A stretch of DNA of 64,000 nucleotides from Streptomyces camelliae (GTDB taxonomy: Bacteria; Actinomycetota; Actinomycetes; Streptomycetales; Streptomycetaceae), in contig NZ_CP115300.1 of NCBI RefSeq assembly GCF_027625935.1, positions 4,588,001-4,652,000 on the forward strand. The letters are read 5' to 3'. The notes beneath the pieces are model-generated. The model was not told the DNA's origin, did no database searches, and saw only the letters and a program-made list of their open reading frames with translations. The position numbers were made by a program, and so were the translations under genes. Shown here one piece after another: positions 1 through 8,000 of the stretch (positions are counted from its first letter, which is position 1; each line of letters starts with the position of its first letter).

Positions 1-186
1 CACGACGAGCGGCCGCAGGCCCTCGTCCCTGGCCCGGACGACATCGCGGGCGATGGCGGCCTTGAGCTCGTTGTCGACCAGGGCGCTGCCGCCGAGCTTG
101 ATGACGGTGATCGGGCCGCGGCCGCCGGCGCTGCGTGCCGCGGGCCTGGCCGGACGGCCGTGGACCGCCAGTTGGGGCTCAGACAT
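1..186 (-). CDS. acetylglutamate-kinase-like amino acid kinase (N-terminal part, runs off left edge)
   Basis: Only the first 62 codons are in the window. After a short polar leader of about 25 residues the protein reads ITVIKLGGSALVD, the glycine-rich nucleotide-binding start of the amino acid kinase family, closest in style to N-acetylglutamate kinases (ArgB, or LysZ-type). The ATG shares one base with the TGA of the upstream carbamoyltransferase gene (TGATG), so the two are translationally coupled. With an ArgA-like acetyltransferase two genes upstream, the likely role is phosphorylation of the gamma-carboxyl of an N-acylated glutamate for a specialised amino acid (inference). The substrate cannot be decided from this fragment. 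Confidence 0.75.
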   Translation of the reverse strand, partial: MSEPQLAVHGRPARPAARSAGGRGPITVIKLGGSALVDNELKAAIARDVVRARDEGLRPLVV

Positions 187-1931
187 CAGTGACGGGCCCC
201 ATCGGGATGGTCCACGGGAAGCGTGACCGCAGGAGCGGTGCGCGAGTACAGCACTCCCTCGCTCCAGATCCGGTCGACCCTGCCCCAGGCCATCGCGGAC
301 GCAACATCCGGGAAGAACCCACTGCCGTTGAGGTTGGCGCTGGTGTTGCACAGCACCGGAACTCCGCTGAGCCGGTGGTACTCGTTGAGTACCTCGGCGA
401 GGACCGGGTCGTCTTCCTGAGCGACCGTCTGGAGCCGGGCTGTCCCGTCCAGGTGGATCACCGCGGGGATCTTCTCGGTCCAGCTCTCCCGTACCTGGTG
501 ATCGAAGAGCATGTACGGGTCGGGAGTACCGGGTTCGAAGATCTCCGGGGCCTGCTCGACCAGGCACAAGGGGGCGACCGGCCGGTAGGACTCGCGGCCC
601 TTGATCCTGTTCAGCTCCGCCTTCATCGCCGCCGACGTCGGTGCGGCGATGATGCTCCGGGCACCGAGCGCACGCGGCCCCAGTTCCGCCCTGCCGTTGA
701 GCAGGACGACGGGCTCCCCGCTCTCGTGCAGCAACCGCGCCAGCTGCGCGGGGTCGCAGGAGGCCGAGGTCCAGCCGTCCGGGATCTCCTCGGTGGGGGT
801 CAGGGCGGGTCCGAGCCGCGCGTGCCACTCGATGGCGCCGAGCCCGGTGTGCCGCGCGGCGGCGAGCACGGCGCCGCCGATGGCGGAGCCGGAGTCGTTG
901 GGGAACGGAGGCACCCAGACCTCGCTGAACAGCGGGGCACTGCGCAGTGCACTGTTCCACTTGATGTTGAGAGCACAGCCCCCGACGAAGCACAGGTTCC
1001 AGGGCCCGTCGCCCTTCCACGCCCGGATCTTGGCGGCGATGCGTTCCAGCAGCAGCTCGCCGAGGAAGGTGTGCACGCTGGCGAGCACGTCCTCGTCACT
1101 GATCCCGGAGGGCGCCACCCGCTCCCGCACCTCGTCGTAGAAGCGGTGCAGCGGCGGCATGGACCGCTCGAAGAGGCTTCCGAACCCGCCGACCGTACGG
1201 CGGTACTCGACGGCCTCGGGGCTGTCGCTCTCGAAAACCTTGTGGAAGGTTTCACGCAGGATGACCAGGACTTCCTCCCGCGCCCGCCCGAGTGCGATGT
1301 ACGCCATGAGCTTTCCGGCGATCGTCAGGTCGTCCACGTTCGCCGACTGCTCGGTCCGCCGGAACGGCCCGAAGTGGTGGCCCGCCGTCGCGTAGGCGTG
1401 TCCGATCATGGGGAACAGCTCTCCGCCGTTCTCCACCCGGCCCGCTTCCACCCAGTACAGCCGCGGGAACAGTCCGCCGTCCCAGACCAGTACGAACGCC
1501 GGCTCCTGGCGCGAAGCGAAGGGGCTCGAAGCGTACGCGCTCGCCAGGTGTCCGGCGGCGTGCGGGTAGCTGGTGTATACGCAGACCTCGCCGTTGATCT
1601 TGAGGTTCCCGGTGAAACTGGGGCTGAGCAGGTCGGGGAACACCTTCGACTCGCGGTAGGGGCCGACGACCAGCGAGACGGGCGTACCGTGATCGGACAG
1701 CTCCAGTCGGCCGAGGTCGTCACCGTCCCATCCGTCCACGACCCACTCGTCGACGTCCTCGACCTTGTATCCGAAATCACCGAGAATCCGCGGGACTATG
1801 TCCAGATCCGATATCTCGCTGTAGCGCCGGCCGTTGGCGATCTTCTCGATCTCGACACTGAAGACCAATGTGTCGTCGTCGAGCAGAGCCACCGCACCGT
1901 CATGAGTGAGCTTGAGCCCGCAAATAATCAT
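186..1931 (-). CDS. NodU/CmcH-family O-carbamoyltransferase
   Basis: 581 residues, normal for the NodU/CmcH/TobZ family, which transfers carbamoyl from carbamoyl phosphate (via carbamoyl-AMP) to a hydroxyl group. Visible family features: an N-terminal Kae1/TsaD-like domain with the HAAGHLASA metal-binding region near residue 125, the GGCALN motif near residue 315, and a C-terminal GRAELGPRALGARSI block near residue 415. The ATG is preceded by GGATAGGGAG, and the gene starts 28 nt after the acetyltransferase stop. In context (ArgA-like GNAT, amino acid kinase, SDR) the acceptor may be the 5-hydroxyl of a glutamate-derived amino acid, as for PolO of polyoxin biosynthesis. Family assignment is firm; the acceptor is inferred. 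Confidence 0.88.
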   Translation of the reverse strand: MIICGLKLTHDGAVALLDDDTLVFSVEIEKIANGRRYSEISDLDIVPRILGDFGYKVEDVDEWVVDGWDGDDLGRLELSDHGTPVSLVVGPYRESKVFPDLLSPSFTGNLKINGEVCVYTSYPHAAGHLASAYASSPFASRQEPAFVLVWDGGLFPRLYWVEAGRVENGGELFPMIGHAYATAGHHFGPFRRTEQSANVDDLTIAGKLMAYIALGRAREEVLVILRETFHKVFESDSPEAVEYRRTVGGFGSLFERSMPPLHRFYDEVRERVAPSGISDEDVLASVHTFLGELLLERIAAKIRAWKGDGPWNLCFVGGCALNIKWNSALRSAPLFSEVWVPPFPNDSGSAIGGAVLAAARHTGLGAIEWHARLGPALTPTEEIPDGWTSASCDPAQLARLLHESGEPVVLLNGRAELGPRALGARSIIAAPTSAAMKAELNRIKGRESYRPVAPLCLVEQAPEIFEPGTPDPYMLFDHQVRESWTEKIPAVIHLDGTARLQTVAQEDDPVLAEVLNEYHRLSGVPVLCNTSANLNGSGFFPDVASAMAWGRVDRIWSEGVLYSRTAPAVTLPVDHPDGARH

Positions 1932-1959
1932 CGAAACTCCCTATCCTGTGACTCTGCTC

Positions 1960-2460
1960 TCAGCCGAGAACGAGAACTCTCCGATATATCGATGAGCCTT
2001 GGCGTTGCGTGAACCGGCCCCGCCAGTCTTCGGTCTCCCCGAGCGGTTCAACCTCGCGGAAGCCGTGGCGCACGAACCAGTCACCCGCGTATTTGGACGA
2101 GGCCAGAAGTGCTGAGAAGCCGAGCTGCGAACCGATGTCGGCGGCGCGTTCGACAAGAGCGCTGCCTATGCCTCTCCCCTGGTTTCCGCTGGAGATACAG
2201 AGGTTGTATATGAGCAGTTCGTCGTGGAGCGGTGTCAGTCCCACGCAACCGGCGACTGTCGTATCGCTGCGCACGACAAGGAACTCATGGACCTTCTTCG
2301 CGATCTCTCCGAGCGTTCTGGGGAGCAGCAGGTCCTGACTGGCGAAGGAGGCGGACATCTCCTCGATGAGCGGGCAGTCCGCGAGCCGGGCGCGGTGGAT
2401 CGAAAAGCCGCTGAGCAGTCCTCCTTCGCCAGGAGGGCGATCCATCTCCTCCGCTTTCAT
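1960..2460 (-). CDS. GNAT acetyltransferase resembling ArgA-type N-acetylglutamate synthase
   Basis: 166 residues from the ATG that overlaps the SDR stop (ATGA). A longer upstream reading would only run into the SDR gene. The middle reads LLLPRTLGEI, then GCVGLTPL, then QGRGIGSALVE (the acetyl-CoA pyrophosphate loop), and ends with WFVRHGFREVE. The LLPR-(S/T)-x-x-E segment followed by a GC-x-x-L strand is typical of short stand-alone ArgA-like N-acetylglutamate synthases rather than of generic GNATs. Together with the acetylglutamate-kinase-like gene it suggests a cluster-dedicated N-acetyl-glutamate entry. Another amine acceptor, such as a resistance or tailoring target, cannot be excluded. 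Confidence 0.75.
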   Translation of the reverse strand: MKAEEMDRPPGEGGLLSGFSIHRARLADCPLIEEMSASFASQDLLLPRTLGEIAKKVHEFLVVRSDTTVAGCVGLTPLHDELLIYNLCISSGNQGRGIGSALVERAADIGSQLGFSALLASSKYAGDWFVRHGFREVEPLGETEDWRGRFTQRQGSSIYRRVLVLG

Positions 2461-3230
2461 CGGCTGGGCCCACTCGCGGGGAACCCGAGAGCGAGGTTCT
2501 GGTCCGTGGGCATGATCTCGATCATGTTGACGTTGACGTGCGGCGGCCTGGAGAGGCACCAGCTGACCGCCTGGGCGACGTCATCTGCCGACAGGGGGAC
2601 GACGCCGTCGTAAAGCCGGTCCGCCCGGTCGGCGTCGCCGTCGAAGCGCACCAGCGCGAACTCCGTCTTCGCCATCCCCGGCGCGACGCAGCTCACCCGC
2701 ACCCCGGTCCCATGCAGGTCGGCGCACATGTTCAGGGTCAGCTGATGGACGAACGCCTTGGTGGCGCCGTAGACGTTGCCGCCGAGGTACGGGTAGGTGG
2801 CGGCGATCGAGCCCACGTTCACGATGTGTCCGGCACCGCGGGCCACGAGACGAGGCAGGATGAGATCGGTGACGTTGAGAAGGCCGAGAATGTTCGTGTC
2901 GACCATCTCCCGCCAGAGGCTCCGGTCGCCGGATTGAATGGGCTCCAGGCCCTTCGACAGGCCAGCGTTGTTGACCAGTGCCGACACGTTCCGGTATTCC
3001 TCCGGCAGTTCCTCGAAGGCCTTCGCGAGAGCGTCGGCATTCCGCACGTCCGCCACCAGCGGCCAGATCTTCAACTGCGGGTCATGACTGGCCAGAGACT
3101 CCAGGCGGTCCGCTCTGCGTGCGACAGCGACAACGGGGTGGCCCTCTTCGGCCAGCACCTGCGCGGTCCTCGCGCCGAACCCCGACGAAGCGCCTGTCAC
3201 AACGACGGCACCACGGCTCTCATGCGTCAT
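2457..3230 (-). CDS. short-chain dehydrogenase/reductase, YdfG-like
   Basis: 257 residues. The cofactor motif TGASSGFGA lies at about residue 13, NNAG at about 90, and the catalytic Ser and YGATK at about 140 and 153, so this is a complete classical SDR. The C-terminus (DQNLALGF) resembles the YdfG family of NADP-dependent 3-hydroxy acid dehydrogenases. The start is the ATG behind GGGGAG; upstream sequence in frame has no ribosome site. The gene overlaps the acetyltransferase by 4 nt. A plausible job is reduction of a glutamate-derived semialdehyde to the 5-alcohol that the carbamoyltransferase then caps, but this rests on gene order only. Confidence 0.85.
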   Translation of the reverse strand: MTHESRGAVVVTGASSGFGARTAQVLAEEGHPVVAVARRADRLESLASHDPQLKIWPLVADVRNADALAKAFEELPEEYRNVSALVNNAGLSKGLEPIQSGDRSLWREMVDTNILGLLNVTDLILPRLVARGAGHIVNVGSIAATYPYLGGNVYGATKAFVHQLTLNMCADLHGTGVRVSCVAPGMAKTEFALVRFDGDADRADRLYDGVVPLSADDVAQAVSWCLSRPPHVNVNMIEIMPTDQNLALGFPASGPSR

Positions 3231-3344
3231 CGTGCTGTTCTCCCCTGCACCATCAAATGCGCCATCAGATCCGATGAGACTTCGGTGCGGGTGGCGGAGA
3301 CACCAAAACGCCTCCGCCACCGGCAGTTTCGGGCTCGGTATGCC

Positions 3345-4211
3345 TCAGCGGGCCGGCTTCACGGCCTCCACGAGCAGGTGGTAGCCGAGGTGGTTGAACG
3401 GCGGAACGTCGCTGAGCTTCAGCTCCAGCGAGCGGACCGTGCCGGCCACCCCGCTGTCGCGCAGCACCTCGTCCGCCAGCCAGGCGGAGATGGTGGAATT
3501 GCCCCGCAGATGCGTCACCACCATGCCAGCGGTGGCAAAGAGGGCGTTCAGGTCCTGCGGGCTGAAGCTGTACCAGGGCGCGACGTACTCCTCGCCGCTC
3601 CGCGTCTGGGTGAAGCGCAGCTCCTTGCTCTCCACGTCGGTGATGTCCACCGCCGCGAAGCGGTCGCCCTGGAAGAACTGCTCGATCAGCGAGTTCTTCA
3701 CCCCGATGAGCATGCGCCCACCGGGACGGAGCACACGGGCCGCCTCGGCGAAGACCTTCTCCCGGTCGTCGACCGGAATGTGCATGAGCGCGAGCATGCT
3801 CGTCACGACGTCGAAGGAACCGTCCTCGAACGGAAGGTTCGCCATGTCGCCCTCGTTCAGCGAAGCCTGGAGGTTCTCCTTGTCGAGCTTCTCCTGCAGG
3901 ACATCGAGCATCGCCCGGGAGATGTCCAGGCCGCTCACCTCCGCACCGAGCGCGGCCATCGGAACCGTGAACCGGCCGGTACCGCATCCCATGTCGAGGA
4001 CCCGCTGGCCCGGCCGCACCTTGCTGAAGATGAAGTCCCGCTCCGCCTGGGTGAACATGTCGTCCGCGGGGCCCGCGCCGGGGATCCGCTCGTCGTACTC
4101 GGCCGCCACCTGCTGGTAGACGGAACGGACCGTCGCCTTCTGGGCCGCGGCGACGGAGCCGTTCAGGTCGGCACCGGCGATCTCGCTCTTCTCCGAAACC
4201 TGGCTGGACAT
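3345..4211 (-). CDS. class I SAM-dependent methyltransferase
   Basis: 288 residues with a Rossmann-type SAM fold: motif I VLDMGCGTGRF at about residue 75, GLDIS in motif II, and a post-I acidic region, as in the Methyltransf_11/25 group of small-molecule methyltransferases. The ATG follows AGAGGAGA. It lies 105 nt after the thioesterase gene and 114 nt before the SDR, within the NRPS operon. It probably O-, N- or C-methylates a building block or the released peptide. The target is not readable from the sequence, and it is separate from the N-methyltransferase domain inside the large NRPS. Confidence 0.85.
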   Translation of the reverse strand: MSSQVSEKSEIAGADLNGSVAAAQKATVRSVYQQVAAEYDERIPGAGPADDMFTQAERDFIFSKVRPGQRVLDMGCGTGRFTVPMAALGAEVSGLDISRAMLDVLQEKLDKENLQASLNEGDMANLPFEDGSFDVVTSMLALMHIPVDDREKVFAEAARVLRPGGRMLIGVKNSLIEQFFQGDRFAAVDITDVESKELRFTQTRSGEEYVAPWYSFSPQDLNALFATAGMVVTHLRGNSTISAWLADEVLRDSGVAGTVRSLELKLSDVPPFNHLGYHLLVEAVKPAR

Positions 4212-4316
4212 ATGAATCTCCTCTTTCGTTCGTTCTTGCTATCCGAGTGCATGTGAAATTCCGGTCATTCTTCGCCGACCACTACGGGTTCCGGCGTCAG
4301 ACCGAAGTCAGGGGTT

Positions 4317-5042
4317 TCAGATCCGCTGCACCTGACGCGCGATGTGCTGAAGCAGCGGTTGGGGTCTGCTCTGGGGGAATTCGTGGTTCCCGAGGAGTTC
4401 CACGGTTTGCGCGGAGCTCGTGGCGTAGTCCGCCCAGGAGCCCGCGGGCACGTCGTCGGCGTCGCCGTAGTAGGCGACGGCCGCACTGGCGACCGGCGAC
4501 GCGGGCGGAACGTACCCGTCGAGCATCGCCAGGTCCACGAGCATCGCCTCAAGACCGAGTTCGACGAGTTCATCGAAGAGCTCTCCCGGATCCACCCCCG
4601 TCGCCCTGACCAGCCCGCGTATCTCCGCCCGCAGTTCCGCCTCCTCGATGTCGCGGCGCGGCATCGGCTGTGCCGGTGCCGGCGGCGCGCAGGCCGCGGT
4701 CAGCAACAGGTCCACGTCCTTCCTGCGTGCCGCCACCTCCAACGCGAGCAGCGCACCGAGGCTGTGCCCGAAGAACACCGGCCGCTGGATCCGCGCCGCG
4801 GCCAGCGCGTCGCCGACCTCGTCGGCGGCCGCGGAGAGGGTCCGGCAGGGCTCGTCCCGGTATCTGCTCCCCCTTCCGGGGAGGCAGACGGCGTGCACCC
4901 GCCACATGGCCGGAAGCAGGCCCTTCCAGGAGTGGAAGTACGTCGGGCCGCAGCCCGCGCCGGGAACGACCACCAGGTCGAGGGCAGGTTCGGGCGCATC
5001 CTGCAAGCAGACCAGCGCCGGATGCCGAGTTGCCGGGTTCAT
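4317..5042 (-). CDS. discrete NRPS thioesterase (type II-like)
   Basis: 241 residues of alpha/beta-hydrolase fold with the nucleophile motif GHSLGAL at about residue 90, PGRGSRY near residue 55, and a late His in GNHEF, as in GrsT/type II thioesterases. The ATG overlaps the NRPS stop codon (ATGA), which favours this start over one 30 nt upstream. Type II enzymes remove wrong acyl groups from carrier domains. Because the upstream NRPS ends in a carrier domain with no C-terminal thioesterase, this protein is also a candidate for product release. Confidence 0.88.
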   Translation of the reverse strand: MNPATRHPALVCLQDAPEPALDLVVVPGAGCGPTYFHSWKGLLPAMWRVHAVCLPGRGSRYRDEPCRTLSAAADEVGDALAAARIQRPVFFGHSLGALLALEVAARRKDVDLLLTAACAPPAPAQPMPRRDIEEAELRAEIRGLVRATGVDPGELFDELVELGLEAMLVDLAMLDGYVPPASPVASAAVAYYGDADDVPAGSWADYATSSAQTVELLGNHEFPQSRPQPLLQHIARQVQRI

Positions 5043-8000
5043 CGGGCGTCCTCCGCGGGCTGCGGCAGACACGCTGCGAGCTGCTGAGGGGTCTTGTGGC
5101 GGAACACGTCCCGGATCGAGAGGTTCAGTCCCAGCTCACGCAGATCCCGTACGGACATGGCGGCGGTGAGGGAGTCACCGCCCGCGGCGAAGAAGTCGTC
5201 GTCCCTGCCGAGGGCGGCGACGCCCAGCCTGGAGCCCATCACCCGGGCGATCACGTCGGCGTGATCACCGGCCGGTGCGCCGGGGGCCTCGGCGGAGAGC
5301 GGAACGTACGCCCGCAGTGAATCGGGCAGCGCGGAGAGGCTCACCTTCCCGCTCACCGACCGCGTGAGGTCGGTGAGGTAGACGAACTCACGCGGGACCA
5401 TGAAGTCGGGGAGCCGGCCGGCGAGGCTGTCCCGCAGCACCGAGGTGAGCTTGCGTTCCATCCACGGTGCCAGCAGCCGGATCGCCGGGACCGAGGCCCG
5501 CCCGGAGCGGGTGAGCGGATCGCTTGCCGTGAAGTGGCCGAGCCGGCCCGGCGGGGAGAAGGAGACGTCCATGGTTCCGTAGGCATCGCCCTGGCCCCAT
5601 CCGATTCTGGTCGTCCAGCCGTAGCGTTCACCGAGGGCCCACAGCGCCTCGGGGTCGATCCCCCGCAAGTCGGCCGGCCGTTCTTCGCCGGCGACGGTGA
5701 ACCCGTACGCGTCCCGCAGTCGCAGCGCCTCCTCAAGCCGGGCATTGGGCACGCGGCGGTATCCGAAGGGCTCTTCCTCGGCGGCGAGTCGTGCCTCGAT
5801 CTGCCGAAGACCCGGAACTTTGGTCTCCCACGCGGTTGCGCCGGGTTCGTTCGCGCAGCCGACGTGGAGGATCGCGTCGTACCGGAACAGGGTCATCTCG
5901 TTGGGCGAGGTGCCACGGCGCGGTGCGATCTCGACCCCGGTGATTCTCGGGAGGCGGTCGAGCAGCGAAACGAAATACCGGGGGTCGATGCTCAGCTCCC
6001 CGTCGGCCTGGATCGCCTGGGCGACCTGGTCCGCGAGTTGCACATCCGGGTCGGCGCCGCTCCTCAGGAACTGCCGGAGGCTGAAGAACGCTTCGAGCAG
6101 CGCCCCGTTCCGCAGGTCGCCCAGGAAGATGTGTCCGCCCGCCGTCAGTCGGGACAGGGCCTCCTCGATGACCTGCTCCAGGTACATCAGGGAAGGGAAG
6201 TACTGGGCCACCGAGTTGATCACCACGGTGTCGTACTCGCCCTCCACCAGCCCCGCGGCGCCGAGCGCTTCGGCCCGTCCGACCACCAGCTGCGGCGGCC
6301 TGGGGTCGCTCGCCCGCACCTCATCGGCTATGCGGTTCAGCAGTTCGACGGAGGGTTCGGAGAAGTCCGTCGCCACGTACACCGACAGGTCGGCCCGTTC
6401 GCAGAGGGGACGTACGAGCAGTCCGGTTCCCGCTCCGATCTCCAGAAGACGGCCGGGTTCCAGCCCCACGATGCGGTCGATCGTGGTGGAGACCCATTCC
6501 CGCATCTGCGGTGCCGGGATGTCCTGGTCGGTGAAACTGTCGGTCCAGCCCTTGATCGCCGCATCCGCGTCCTGCGCCGCGGACTTGACGGTCTCGTGCG
6601 TGTTCTCGAACACCGACAGCCACGAGTCGACGAACGCCGCGCGTTCCGCGGGCATGTCGATCCGCTGGTCGGGAACGACGTACGCGATGAGGCGGGGCCG
6701 GCCGTGCTGATCGGGCCGGGCCGCCACCGCGACGTCCCGCACACAGGGGTGCCCCAGCAGCGCCGACTCGATCTCACCGGGCTCGATCCGGTACCCCCGG
6801 ATCTTCACCTGCTGGTCCGCACGTCCCAGGAACTCCACGTCCCCGTCCACGGTGAACCGGCCCAGATCACCCGTCCGGTACATCCGCGCACCGGGCTCGT
6901 CACCATAGGGATTCGGCACGAACCGCTCAGCCGTCTGCGCCGGATCACCCACATATCCCACCGCCAGCTGCGGCCCCGACAGGTACAGCTCACCCACCAC
7001 GCCCGGCGGCACCAGCTCACCCCGCGCGTCCAGGATGAGCACCTGCGTGTTGGCCAACGGCCGCCCGATCACCGGCACCGTCCCCTCGGCGATCACCGCT
7101 TGCACGGACGCGACGGTGAACTCGGTGGGGCCGTACAGGTTGACCGCCAGCACTCCGGGATCGGAACCGAGCCGCGACCACAGCGACGGCCGCACCGCCT
7201 CCCCGCCCAGCAGTATCAGTGAGGGACGGTGTTCGCCGTCCAGGAGACCGAACTCGACGAGCTGTTCCGCGAAGGACGGCGGAACGTTGAGCACGTCGAT
7301 CGTGTGCTGCCGGGTGAACTCGACGAGCGCCTCGGCGTCGGTGCGGGTCTCCTCGCCCACGATGGTCAGTTCATGTCCCGCGATCAGCCACAGCAGTTGG
7401 TCCCAGGCCGCGTCGAAGGCGAAGGACGCGGTGTGCGCGACACGCAGTCGCCGGCCGTCCGGGACGGGCCGCGCGCTGTGGGTGGCGAGCAGGTTCGCCA
7501 GCGCATCGTGCGAGACGAGGACGCCCTTGGGTACGCCGGTCGATCCGGAGGTGAACGCCAGGTAGGCGGGATCCGACGGCGAAGGGCCGGGCGGTGGGGT
7601 GACATCGAGGTCGTCGGCTGGACCGGGGAAGGCGATCGTGGTCGTGCTCTCCAGCCGGGGGTCCGGGGCGTCGGCGACCGACCGGCGTGCGCCGGCCAGG
7701 GCCAGCATCGCCTCCACCCGCTCCCGCGGGTGTGCCGGGTCGAGCGGCAGCGCGACCGCGCCGGACGACATGATGCCGAGCAGCCCGACGACCAGCTCCG
7801 CCGTTCGTCGTGTGGACAACGCGACGACGTCGCCGGGGACCGTTCCGTCCTGGCGGAGGCGAGCGGCGAGCCGGTCCATGGCCTGCTCCAGCTCGGCCAG
7901 GCTCCAGGCCCGGTCCTCGTCCACCAGCGCGATCTGGTCCGGACATGCCCGCACCCGGGCCCGCAGGGCGTCGATGACGGTACCGGCCGTGACCGGTACG

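Noticed and set aside
2538..4256. Very long plus-strand open frames opposite real genes (also 7229-9673, 43236-46238 minus, 50347-53565, 60747-62918)
   Set aside because: These are antisense shadows caused by high GC content; the opposite strand carries clear conserved proteins and these frames have no domains or ribosome sites.
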